Assembly (NCBI RefSeq): GCF_000189635.1
Contig: NW_002476578.1
Location: 62,001-126,000, forward strand
DNA length: 64,000 nucleotides
Reading direction: 5' to 3'
Origin: Tetrahymena thermophila SB210
Taxonomy: Eukaryota > Ciliophora > Oligohymenophorea > Hymenostomatida > Tetrahymenidae
The stretch's first letter is position 1, and each line of letters starts with the position of its first letter. The notes under the pieces are model-generated. The model did no database searches. It was not told the DNA's origin and saw nothing but the letters and a program-made list of their open reading frames with translations. Below, piece by piece: positions 51,001 through 63,314 of the stretch. The position numbers were made by a program, and so were the translations under genes.

Positions 51001-51331
51001 CCAAGATCAAAGACTGTTTGACTAAATCTTTGAAATTCTAGTTATCAAGAAAAACGATTATAAAACTCTTTCTCAATACTTAATTACTTAAATTTTTAAG
51101 AATCATGTTAAAAGTGAAGATAAAACATTTGATTCAGTTTATCATGAATTAACATCTTTTCCAACAAATAATAAGTAAGAAATAATAGGTTGCTCTATTG
51201 AAGATATTAATAATTATGTGGCAAAAAATTTCTGTCAAACAATTTATCTATTTGAAAACACAAATCTAGATGTATAAAGTCTATTAAAGAAATTTAATAA
51301 ATGGAACAAAAAATCAAAATACTTTAAATGA
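48086..51331 (+). CDS. array membrane-protein family, copy 6
   Basis: 961 residues, the longest copy; introns 48631-48689 and 48813-49113, phase 2; exon 2 is 123 nt. Motifs: IWGVLDSFYISQQSL, TWKRYWTNEW, YHIPLHLLNAIIGIPLKRV, TYFWKLIYYWNNF, VEDENDDGGIFGDCCGR near residue 552, helices about 570-690 (FLSLAYFLAYFVILFFVLF and VLIIYPLFGLIKMIISLFAL), YLSFEQIQILVKQEL, FFYEKNELDQL. No signal peptide. The N-terminus is long and polar with YFDRQKFMKEIDFEKLNQVF, the same block seen in copies 4 and 5. The upstream ATG was chosen because copy 7 keeps the same start and the frame before it is not conserved. Nearly the same protein as copy 7. Confidence 0.9.
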
Positions 51332-52563
51332 TATTTTAAAATTGATAATTATATAGTAAAATTGTAAGAATGTTTGAATTGAATATTATTTATTTCATAT
51401 AAAATGCTGTTAACTTTTTTTCATAATTTTTTATACATTTGTTAATAAATTGTTTTTTTAATTTTTATAATCAAATATATTTTCTTTTAATAAATTTAAT
51501 ATTATATAACTTTTTTTTAGGTTTTTTTAATTTTATTTGTTGCTAAATAAATAAAATCCATCCTTGAAGTATTTTTCGAAGTTAGGTAAATCTTATTTGG
51601 GTACTTTGAAATTCGAATAATAAAAGCTAATGAGGTATATAAACTTAGTCATTTTTCTTATAAAATCAATTATTGAATTGATGCATGAAGATAATTAGTA
51701 TAAAACTTATCTAAACTCATTATATTTGTTAGCTGTAGAAAATAAAATATTTATTTTTTTATACTTTAAAACTGTTTTTAATAAAACATAGAATATAAAT
51801 AAAGCGATTATCAGTCTAACAAAAAATTTATTTACATGATAATATAAATATACAAAGCACAAAAAAATAATTTTTTAAAAACAAATTTAGGTTTATTTTG
51901 AAAAATAAAATGAAAAAGAAATAAATTTTATTTAATATTAAAATGATTAATTTTTTCATTATAATTATTATTAAAATGAGGCGTAAAATAAAGGAATAAT
52001 TTTATGGATAAAATTATTGAATGTATGATAATAGAGTGTATTTTATTTTTCTTGTATCTTTCTTATCGTTTCTATTACATCAAAAATTTCATAAATAAAT
52101 TATGAGAATGACTAAATAAAAAATCTAAATAAATATATTTGATCTCACACCTTATTTTTTCACCTTGAAAACTTAAAATTAATAATATTTTTTAATTATT
52201 TTCAGATTTATGATCTTAGTAAAAAAAACTAGCTTAAAATATCTTATTTTATTGATATATTTGTATTTTAGTACTAATTCTACTTAATACAAACTAAATT
52301 TATTTAATGAATTTCAATTAATATTAATTTCTAATAGAAAATACTATTATTTATTTTCAAAATAAAAAAGCTGCAATAAATTCGAAATTATAAATTATTT
52401 CTTAATTGAAGAAATATTAAATGATTGCAAATTAAATCAATAACAATTTCAATCATTATTATTTAATTTATTAAGCATCAATTAATTGAAAATGATAATT
52501 AATAATTAAAAAATATTATTTTGTAATTAAAAAACTTTTAAAAAAGTTATCATCAAATTAAAA
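51332..52563. other. spacer between copies 6 and 7
   Basis: No gene. The first ~490 bases are specific to this place; from about 51820 the sequence is the duplicate of 47380-48085. The junction near 51815 marks the boundary of the unit carrying copy 7. Confidence 0.7.
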
Positions 52564-55500
52564 ATGAGCAAAAAATTATAAACAAAGTTAAAAGGCCATT
52601 AAAGTAAAATTTATTAGATTGATGGTGAAGCAAACAATTAAGAAGATTTATAGTTTTTACATGAAATAGAAAATGACGATAATAATACTATTGAAAAAGA
52701 AGTAGATAACTTTCTTGATACATATTTTGAGAGATAAAAGTTCATGAAAGAAATTGACTTAGAAAAATTAAATTAAGTATTTGAACCAATCATAAATCAT
52801 ATCTAAAATATCATAACTAGCTTTAATAAGAGAGATGATGCTCCCTCGTTCAATTAGTATTTTAGTTAATAGGATTAAGGTGATAAGATTGTACTCAAAC
52901 CTTTATTAAATGACTTTGACTTATTTGCTTAAAAAATATAAACCGGTGCTTATGACATAGAATAAAGAAATGCTGATCAAGTTGTAATTGAGATAAATAA
53001 TTAATACCCTAATAAAAAACCTGAATAAAAATAATAAATTTAAAAATCTTTAGATCCATTAAATAAATAGTAAATTTAGAGCATTAAAAAGATTGGATAG
53101 TTTACAGTGTAATTTAAGTTATTAAACATTAATTATTGTCTTATATTAACTAATTTAATTAGGTTTAAAGAGAAAGGTACTGAAATATGGGGAGTTTTAG
53201 ATTCTTTTTACATTTCTTAGTAATCTCTAAAAAATTCTTATTAATAAAGCATTCAGAAATACACACAAGATATAAAAGAACAATTGTAAATTATTTTTTT
53301 GTTTCTTTTTATGCATTAATTTATAAACTTTATCAAACAAAGCATTCAGTCTTTTAAAGAGCGGTTTTAAGTTTATTATATTTTTATGTTATTTTAATCA
53401 AAATTTTAGAATAAAGCCATAAATATCTGCTTTATTCTACTTAAAAATATTTTTAATATTCAATTTAAGTTTAAAAAATTTCTTAAATAATTTCTTTTAA
53501 TATTTTAAAAATGGGAAAATAAATATTACTATAACTAAAAATTGTTTAATAAAATAGTTTAGACTCAGAATGTACTTGGAAGAGATACTGGACAAACAAC
53601 TGGGAAAATTCGTAGTTTAGTAAATAGTATATCAATTTATTAGATAGCTTAATAACTTTTTATCATATTCCTCTTCACCTTCTAAATGCCATAATAGGAA
53701 TTCCTTTGAAGAGAGTTGAATTTTAGAAAGTTTCAAGACTAACTTATGTTAATGAAATGATAAATAAATCAACAATAAAAAGGGAGCCTTAAAACTATGA
53801 TTAGCTTATTCAAAATTTACTTAAAAATATGAATGATGATTTAAATTAAGTAAACTTTTAACTGAGAGTAATCTTACAACATTTAGTTGTAAATTTATAA
53901 TGGAATAAGCAACTATATTAAGAGGTTTAATACCTAAAACTGTCCTTACTCTTGAAAACGTATGAGTAATATTTTAATGAAGTGTCTGGGGATTTTGGAT
54001 AATAAGAAAAATTTTAGTAATTTCTTAGAGAATTCAAGGCATTTTATATTGTAAAATATTTCAAGAGTAGAATAAGAAACGAAATAACAATCAACTAGAA
54101 TTCTGTTTGTGATTGCATTTATTTTATAAAATAGCACAACCTTCCTTAAGGATATGAAAATTAATATCTTAAGATTTTTTAAATATTAAATGAGTCCTAA
54201 AATTTCAAACCTAAAAAATAAGAAATCATTTATTATTACAACAATAACAATATTGATAGGTCAACTTACTTCTGGAAGCTAATTTATTATTGGAATAATT
54301 TTAAAATTTATTTGATGGAGATGGATTCAGTTTATGATGCTATTGTAAATGGTGCTTTTGGATTAGTTGTTTTTTTTAGCTGTAAAAAAGAAGCACATTC
54401 AAAAGTAGTAGTTTCAGGAGTCATATATGATGATTATCATAAAACTTTGAGCTAAATGTTTAGAGAAATTAAGTAGCAGATAGAGCAGAATAGTAAAAAA
54501 TTTAAAAATAGTGCCGAAAATTTGGAAGATGAAAATGATGATGATGGAGTTTTTGGCGATTGTTGTGGTAGATTTAATTGTGGATTTTACATTAGAAATT
54601 ACTTTTGCTTATATTTCTTGAAGGGAATAGTTTTCATAAATATTTTGCTAAGATTGGTCTCTATAGTTTATGTTTTATTTTTATCACTAGCTTTCTTCTT
54701 AGCTTACTTTGTAATTTTATTTTTCGTTCTATTTTAGATGATTTGTGCTCTCTTTGTTTTTGATTTCTCCAATCCAAGAAGCGAAAAAGAAGAATTTGAC
54801 TTAGTTTATCCTACTTTTTTTCCTGTTTTATAGGTATTAATTATATATCCATTATTTGGTTTAATAAAAATGATAATTTCTCTCTTTGCTCTTCTTTATT
54901 GCTACATTGTTAATTTTTTAATTTATATGAGATACCTACCTTTGAATCTAAAAAATTTCTTTACTCTGCTATTTATTAGAATTTTTGGCTAAGTTCCTGA
55001 AAAAAATTCAAGAAATTGCATATTAATTGATTCAAACATTAAAAATGAATAAAGTGATCAGAAAATTAATTGCTACTTGAGTTTTGAATAAATTTAAATT
55101 TTAATAAAATAAGAGCTCAGTATATTTAGAGCAAAAGCAATAGAGTAAAAGCTCATCCATGTTATTTCTAAGAGAATTGCTTAAAATAAAAAATACATGG
55201 AAAACATTGAAAATTTTTTACCATTCAATAAAAAATCTAACTAAATTATTTAAAGGTTTGAAAAAGAGACTAGTTAATTTTAGTAATAAGTAGAAAGTAT
55301 GTTTAGTGAATTTTACAAGAAGAGCTATTAAATAGACACTCAACCTAACTAATAGTTCTTTTATGAAAAGAATGAGTTTGATTAACTCTAAATATAAATT
55401 ATTGATTTCTTACAATAACTCTCCAGCCAAGATCAGATATTTTTTGACTAAATCTTTGAAATTCTAGCTTTCAAGAAAAATGATTATAAAACTCTTTCTC

Positions 55501-55757
55501 AATACTTAATTACTTAAATTTTTAAGAATCATGTTAAAAGTGAAGATAAAACATTTGATTCAGTTTATAATGAATTAACATCTTTTCCAACAAATAATAA
55601 GTAAGAAATAATAGGTTGCTCTATTGAAGATATTAATAATTATGTGGCAAAAAATTTCTGTCAAATAATTAATTTATTTGAAAACACAGATCTAGATGTA
55701 TAAAGCTTATTATAGAAATTTAATAAATGGAACAAAAAATCAAAATTTTTGAAATGA
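52564..55757 (+). CDS. array membrane-protein family, copy 7
   Basis: 955 residues; introns 53109-53162 and 53286-53557, phase 2; exon 2 is 123 nt. It is a recent duplicate of copy 6, start codons 4478 bases apart. Same motifs: YHIPLHLLNAIIGIP, TYFWKLIYYWNNF, EDENDDDGVFGDCCGR near residue 552, YLSFEQIQILIKQEL. Differences are mostly single substitutions plus in-frame indels (six residues absent near 55047 compared with copy 6). Intron lengths differ between the two copies while exon lengths do so only by multiples of three, the pattern expected for two working genes. Confidence 0.9.
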
Positions 55758-56034
55758 TTTTAAAATTTATAAATATAGAGTAAAATTGTAAGCATGTTTG
55801 AATTGAATATTATTTATTTCATATAAAATATTGCTAACTTTTTTCAGTATTTTTTTTACATTTGTAAATAAATAGTTTTTTTAATGAAATATAAATGATT
55901 TAATAATTTTTTGTTTAAAAAATTCTAAATTTTGTTATTTTTATAATCGAAATTATTTTATTTTTATACATATTATTTTAAATACAGTCAATTTTTACAT
56001 GTAAATTAACCTTTTAAATCGAATGATATGATAT

Positions 56035-57846
56035 GCACTTCTGTAAATATAAAAACTAAAATAACTCTTGAAAATAAATTATTTTACCCAATATTTGGAG
56101 TCTTATTTTAAAAAACTAATTTAAGTAAACTAAATGAATATTTAAAATTAATAAGACTTTTTAGATATAATTAGTTAGTTCTTTTATTTTAAGGCTGCTA
56201 TGATCGAATTTAATATCAAATTAAATTCATTTTAATTTTAAATTAAAATTTACAGAATTTACACAAGAATTTTTCAATCAAAATATTGATTTAGGAGTTA
56301 CATATAAAATCAAATCAAGCTGGTAGAATAATTTTTAGTTTATTTGTGTCTTAATTTTTATTATTTATGAGATAAAATTTTGAAGTGTGAAAATGTCATT
56401 TTTCAAAGAAAAAATTAAATAAACTCTGGTAATTCTATTTTTATAGACAAACTTTTCATAATATCCATTATAATAGGGACTTGCTTAAGCTTTTCTGTAG
56501 TTTTTAGAAAATAAAAAAATGAAATATTTATTATAAACTTCTTAGTAAAATTTTTAGTGAATAAATTTAAATGAAATCTATTTTTAGATAAGGCTAATCA
56601 AATTTAATCATGATGGAAGAATATATTTATGGTGATTTTCCTCTAAATTTTCAATAGCCACAACATACATTTTTTAATACTTCTGCATATATTTTTTATA
56701 TGTTTATTTTTATGAACATAATTCTATGAATAATAATAATTTTCTTTATCTTTTTTATAACTCTTATTTGTAATACTACTCAACACATAATGAATCTTAG
56801 TTTTCTTGCTAAATTATTTGATAAATACACTTATTTATCATGAATTAAATCAATGCATTCTAAATATTACCATATTTATTTCCTTATTTTTTCATTTTGG
56901 ATGCTAATCAAATGTAGAAATTTTAAAGCTTATGTCTTCATTCTTCATATTTTTCTTACTTTTTTAAATCCTTGATTTAATAATTAGAACCCTGACAAAG
57001 AACTTAAAACTGTATCTTAAATTCATTATACTTAAGCAACTCAGTTAAGTTAACTAGTGGGATTCTAGTATTTACTATAAAATATTACTTAAGATTATCA
57101 AAAATATTAATGTAAGCAAAACTCTTACCAATTAAATTAAAATTAAAAACAGGAGAATTGTAAAATTAGTCTATAAAATATTCTAAAAAAATAAAATTAA
57201 GCTAAAATATTTTCATCTGACCAGTTAAAACTATTCATAGACATTAAATTATATTAAATATGTATGGAATATTTCATATTTTAACTCTACAGCTACACCA
57301 AATAATATCAAATAGTGACAGAGGATACTTTAAGAAAATCATTTAATTTATTACTTTTTGCATATAAATAAATAGCAACAAATATGGCAACAAAAATAAA
57401 ATGCTTCTAATATTACATGAAAAAAATGATTGACTTAAAGCATCAAATTTGAAATTTAAAAAAACTAAGATTGCAAATAGATTAGTTTATGAAAAAAATA
57501 AAATAGATGGATCTCACCTTAAAATAATCTAAATCACATTAAAAATTAGAAAATTTATGGCAATAGGTTTATATTGATAGAAAAAATAGCTAATATTAAC
57601 TACCAGAGAGAGTATTTTATATAAAAATGCTTTCAAAGTATTTGAATAAAAACTCTATAATACTGATTTGTTTACAATTGCTAAAATCAAGGTATTTTAA
57701 TTCATCTAACCCAAATCTCAATTTAATAATCAATAAATACTTAAAATGAAAGGCTTTTTTAAGAAAAAAACCTATCTATTAATTTAAATTTTGACTTAGA
57801 AGGTTTACCATAAAAAACACAAATTAATTTATCTAAAAAATATTGA
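56035..57846 (+). pseudogene. array family, copy 8: truncated copy-4-type pseudogene
   Basis: Similarity to copy 4 starts inside exon 3 at ACTAAAATAACTCTTG and runs to the matching end (AAATTAATTTATCTAAAAAA then TGA at 57844-57846). Exons 1 and 2 and the IP..LLN..IG block are gone. The remainder is broken by frameshifts and TGA codons; for example the region of the acidic/FGDCC motif (about 56613-56640) is shifted and stopped, and the first soluble tail has lost several segments. No frame could yield the family protein. It holds the same place relative to copy 9 as copy 4 does to copy 5. Confidence 0.88.
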
Positions 57847-60001
57847 TTTAAATGACTAAAAATTTATATATGTTAAGGAATTATGTAAAGAATATTCTGC
57901 TTTAAGGTGGAAACTATACACTTTATTAAAAATTTTATTATTAAAATACATTCAAAATTTAAAACTTTCTTATTAATTTATTTATTTTTTTCTCTTACGA
58001 TAGTGTTTTTGCTAAAGATATTTTGATATAACTGAAATCAACTAACTATGACTAATTAATTGAAAAACAGATGAAATAGTAAAAATAAATATTCATAAAT
58101 TCAATAAATTTACCTTTAATTATTACAAAGAGAAATAACTAATTAAATAAATCAAAAAAATATTTCTTAAAACTTAATATCAAGATAAATTTTTATTTTT
58201 TAAACTGAATTCGAATAAATCTACCTAATTATATATAAAGATATTTTCAGTTTATTCAAATTAAAATTAAAAATTGTATAGTACTAATAATATTAAAATA
58301 ATTGACTTGCTTTTAAACCTTTATAACATCTAATCAGCAATGAATAATTTATATTTATTCAATATGTAGAAAAAAATGAATTTAAAAATTTTAATTTTCA
58401 AATGTTTTATAGAGATTTACTTAATTTTTCTATTAAAATAGAATTAGTCAGTAAAATTAATATATTTTATTATAATATTTTGAAAACTATTAGCTATTCA
58501 AGAATATTCTTATCATATATAGGTTATAAATATAATACCTTCTTTAAAAATATCAAATAAAGCTTGAGTACTAAATGCTAAATTTAGATTATTTTATATT
58601 AATGAAAAAATATGAACAATTTATTCAAAATAATCTTTCATATTATATCAATTTTAAATTGTTTTTCTATTATTCGTGATTTAATGAAACAAATAACAAA
58701 ATCATCTATTTTAAGAATAGATTATTAGATAATAAATATAAAACTTAATTAACGCATATAGTTAGTTTATGATAATTTTTATTATTTATATAAAAAACTT
58801 CAATTGATTTAATTTGCACAACCTAATACAATGATCTCACCTTAAAATAATTAGAACATTTTTATTATTCATTGATTAATTTTGTGTATATTAATCAAAA
58901 CTTACCAATTAATAGATTGCCTTAAAATATAATTTTGTTCAATTAGTACCTTACAAATTCTTAATCCTAATAATTATAATGTAAATATAGATTATTGATT
59001 TATGGATTTATGATGATACATACTACTCTATCTGTAAATCATTACAATCTTAGATAAAATTATCCTTCTCATTTTATTCAAAAAAGTAAACAACACTTAA
59101 AGATAAAATGGCTAAATATGAAGGAGATCTTAGCAAATTAACATATTAAGTATTCATATTTATATTTTCGCTGTAATTCATACAAAATGTTATTTGGTAA
59201 TAGAAGTATTTTTTATAATTCAAATAAAATTTATCGAACCTTTATATTTGAAATTTTCCTTAAAATATCAAATCAAGTAATTAAACGACTGTTATTTGAA
59301 ATATTTCTATTAAATAAATTTTATTCACGAAACTGTCTCAAAGATTACATTTATATGATGATGCTAAAATAATTCTACTTCGAAATATATTTTAAGAACC
59401 TTAAAACTAATAAAAAATGAGGAAATTGTAAATAAAAAAAATTAAATGCTTGAATCTTTTAATAAAGAAAGATATTTATTTTCTTTAACATTACCTAAAT
59501 TGAATATTTAAAAATTATATATAATCATCTCAAAAAGTTTTCTTTTAGTAAAACACAGGTTCTTTTTGTTTATTGAATTTTTCACTTTACAATTTTCTTA
59601 TTAACCAAAAATAAATAGTTCTATTTTCTTAAGCTGGAATTTAATTTTTATTTCTCTTAATTTAAGTTCTTTTACTTTAAAGAAACTGAATCTTTTTTTA
59701 TATTTGTAATCTCACTACTAAAAGGTAATTAAATTTGAAAGCATTTAAACATATACATTGAGTGATCTTGCTTGATCTATTATCTATTTCTGATATTAAT
59801 TTAATTAAAAATATACCCTACCCTATTCAGTCAGAATCATGAAAATCTGAGAAAATCATGTAAACTAAACTGTGTATTACAAATTTGCTTTTTTAAGACT
59901 TAATTATTCAAATACTCTAAACGTTTATCTAATAGGTATATATTTTTAACTAAAATTGACAAATTATAAAAGCTAAAACCACAAAAGAAAAGAAATTTTC
60001 A
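57847..60001. other. spacer between pseudogene 8 and copy 9
   Basis: No gene on either strand. Scattered but ordered matches to 41950-44134 (GAAGGAGATCTTA, ATTTCGCT, CCCTACCCTAT, TTATCTAATA.GTATAT just before the start) show that it is the homologous, more decayed spacer. The G/C-rich patch present at 41996-42055 is absent here. Confidence 0.65.
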
Positions 60002-62856
60002 ATGGACGGCTACATAATTGACCTAGTTAAAAAGAACTATTAGTAAGAAAGCCTTTTTGAATCATATGATTTGCAAAATATATAAAATATATTGCATCCT
60101 CTTTTAGAGAAGCTCCGAGAAGTGAAAATTTTTAAGATCGTAAATAATGATATACATGATCAAATAAAGCAGCAAGAAATCAACACAATTACTATAAAAC
60201 CATTAAACTGTTTTGAGAATTTAGAGAGCTAACCATAGGAATAATTTCCTTTAAATTATAATAATTTTGAATTATAGAGCCATTTGAATTTAATAAACTA
60301 AGATTGCAGTTAAAATATTATGAAAAACCAAAAACTAGGAGATTCTCTTTCTAAAAAACAGCTTGAGGATATTGAATAATATGGAGCTTTTACTACGTAA
60401 ATAAATAAATAAATTTTATATTAGCCTCTAATTTTAAATAAAAAATTTATTTTTATAAAATATTTAGACAATTACAGGAAGGATAATAACAAAAATGGCA
60501 GATCTCTCAGAATTTATATATTCAGAAAACTGAAATGTAAATAAAATACAAATCAAAAAATCTTTTAGAAAAATATAATATGTAATAAATTAATTATTTT
60601 ATATTTCAAATATTTTAAAATTTCAACATTTTTATTTTTAAAATTTACTATAGCATACTTAGCGAAGACACAAATAAGAGGATTAGATCTAAAAAATGGA
60701 AATATTTCAGGCTAAACTAAAGATATATTAACTTTAAAGATGGGATTTATACTTTGTTTTTTGATGTGCCTTTTCAATTACTCAACTGTCTGATAGGTGT
60801 CCCTGTTACTATCAAGAAAAAATTAGGATTAGATGAATATCTACAAAGCAATTTCATTGATGTTTAACCTGAAATAAATTATTTGAAAAGATTAAACATA
60901 TTCAATTAAAAAGATATCTAAGATTAATTATTGAATTATCCTATTATTGATTTAATCAGCGAAATAGTCAGATAGTTAAAGTGGACTGAATTTTTATTTT
61001 CATAGAAACAAAATTTAGATCTGTATATTGAAATTGAAGTTTTGAAAAACATCTTAAGTCTAAATGTACTAAAACTCAACAATTAAGATTATTAAAGAGT
61101 TTTTGAAACAGTTTTAGGAATTTTTATCATAAATTCATTCAAAGAAAAGATAAAATCAAGCCAAAGTACTTGCATAGAGCTATTTAATGATTGCTTGTCC
61201 TTCCTTAACTATTATCAACTAGAGTCATTTTAGAAAAAACTATTAAAAATACAAAACAAGTTTGAAAGTGTTAGTAAAAGCAAAGCCTATAAAGACTTGC
61301 CAGCAGACAGTTTCTTAGCATCTAGATAAAAATACTTTTGGAAAATAGAGTAGAATTGGAAAAATAATACATTGCTTTTTTTCATAAATATTTTAATCGG
61401 AAATCTAATTTATGGAAATTTTGGTATTAAAGTTGTATTTTGTAAAAAAAATGCTGAAGGGAAAAATATAAGAACTCTACATGAAAATTTTTAAAATATT
61501 AAATAAACTGTGAGATAGAGAATTTAAAAAAAGGTGTTATAAAGTTTGTAAGCTGAAGAAGTTGATGATGATGAAGGAATATTTGGAGAATGCTGTTTTA
61601 GGATTCCAATATGCACATATTTTTTAAATTATTTTTTTATTTACTTAATATATGGCATAATATATAATAACATTATATTAAGAATCTTTGGGATATTAAT
61701 AATACTACTCAAGTCATTACTCTTAATAATAATTTCCCTTGAAAATTTAGTAGTTTTCTTAGTAACATACAGCTATTCAATTATCTTTTATGATAAATTC
61801 AATAGAAGTAGTCTTAATATTCCTTTTGTCTTTCCCATCTTTCAAATTCTAATTATCAGTCCTTTTATTGGTATTCTAAAAATAATATTATCTGCACTGA
61901 AAAGTATATTGCTTTTGATTGAGCATTTAGTTTTGAAACTTAAAATATTACCTATAACCTTGAAAAATCTTTTTGCATTTATGCTAATAAAGTTATTTGG
62001 CTAAATACCAATAAGAAATTCAAGATTCTGTAAACTTGTAAATCCAGAAAATAAAAAAGATGAATCTGAGAGACTATAAAATTAAGTTATCATTAATGAA
62101 TAAATAAATAATAACTTATTAAATAAACAACAAAATAATAACATATTTAATTAATTTTCTTAATCCTCAAGTAATTAGCAAGGTTAAAATAGTAATAAAA
62201 GAAAGCTTACTTACTTATCATTTGAATAGATTAGAGTAGCTATTGATTGCATCATCAGTAAAATTTACTTGTAATATCTATAAAATTAATTAAAAAAATT
62301 CAAAGATTAACATGTTAATTAAGGATAATAAACGGTTAGAAACTGTCTCTAATAATTACCCTTCTAAATGTACAATATTCTGAGTAAAATTTAAGAAAAT
62401 GCTGAATCATTTGAGTTAGAACTCTGTAAATTATTAAAGAAACAACATCTAATTGAATACTAAATTTAATACGAATAAAACAGTTAAATTTCTTATGAAG
62501 AAGAACAATTAAATAAAATATATTAACAAATTGATTAATATCTTAAATCTTTTTCTGAAGTAGATTAAAATAAATATAAAATAGTTTGTTAATTTACAAA
62601 TATTTAGCAAGGGAATTATTTAAAACTGAGGCTTTATTTTCTCTAAATAATATTTCACGGCTAATTTTCCTAATTTAGTGAAAAATCTTTATTCGATTAA
62701 CTCACAAGATCTTATGAATTTGATCCAAAAGATGAAAATTTAATTAATTACATAAACAATTATCTTAAAGAAAATTTTTAATAATAAAATGCTATTTTTT
62801 AATATTGTGACCTTAGTAATATTATTCACAAAATTATTTAGTTATTTTCTAATTGA
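60002..62856 (+). CDS. array membrane-protein family, copy 9
   Basis: 903 residues, three exons; introns 60397-60467 and 60582-60653, phase 2; exon 2 is 114 nt. Motifs: KWQISQNLYIQKTEM, FDVPFQLLNCLIGVPVTIK, KYFWKIEQNWKNN, EEVDDDEGIFGECCFR near residue 477 (here the Arg-preceding residue is Phe, not Ser or Gly), four helices (YGIIYNNIILRIFGILIILL and following), YLSFEQIRVAIDCII, SYEEEQLNKIYQQIDQYL. The C-terminus equals that of copy 5, ending at TGA 62854-62856. Closest to copy 5; the surviving gene of the second two-gene block, next to pseudogene 8. Confidence 0.88.
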
Positions 62857-62951
62857 AGCTTTTAGCAAAAATAAATAAATAAATAAAAACAATTAAAAAA
62901 GAATAATTATTTATATTCATTAACAAAATCCATTTAATTAATATTTTTAAG

Positions 62952-62982
<31 letters not shown>

Positions 62983-62992
62983 TGTATGTATG

Positions 62993-63024
<32 letters not shown>

Positions 63025-63314
63025 AAGATTATGTTTTTTTTCTTAAGAGTATTTAAGAAACTACGTAAAAAATAAAAATACATTTATAAAAATAAAAAAA
63101 AATTAAGAAATTATTTTTTTAAATAATTAATTAATGTTTTCTTTTAAAAATAATCAAACTTATCAAGTCATAAATTTAAAATCGATTATAAATATAGAAT
63201 TTAATATTTAAAATTAAATATTCAAATTACTATAAATAAAATGAGTTATAAAATTTTATAAATATTTTAATCTCATTTTATAATTTTATATTTCTTTTAA
63301 TTAATTTATCACTT
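62857..63314. other. spacer after the array
   Basis: AT-rich, convergent between copy 9 (+) and the Cys-rich gene (-). Apart from the TATG microsatellite I see nothing in it. Confidence 0.55.
62953..63022. repeat. (TATG)n microsatellite, about 17 units
   Basis: About 70 bases of uninterrupted four-base TATG repeat, the longest simple repeat in the window, 97 bases beyond the stop codon of copy 9. Its length probably varies between strains. Confidence 0.97.

Noticed and set aside
56035..57846. Copy 8 as a working shortened gene
   Set aside because: Frameshifts and TGA codons interrupt it repeatedly, the first two exons are absent and the acidic/FGDCC motif is destroyed.
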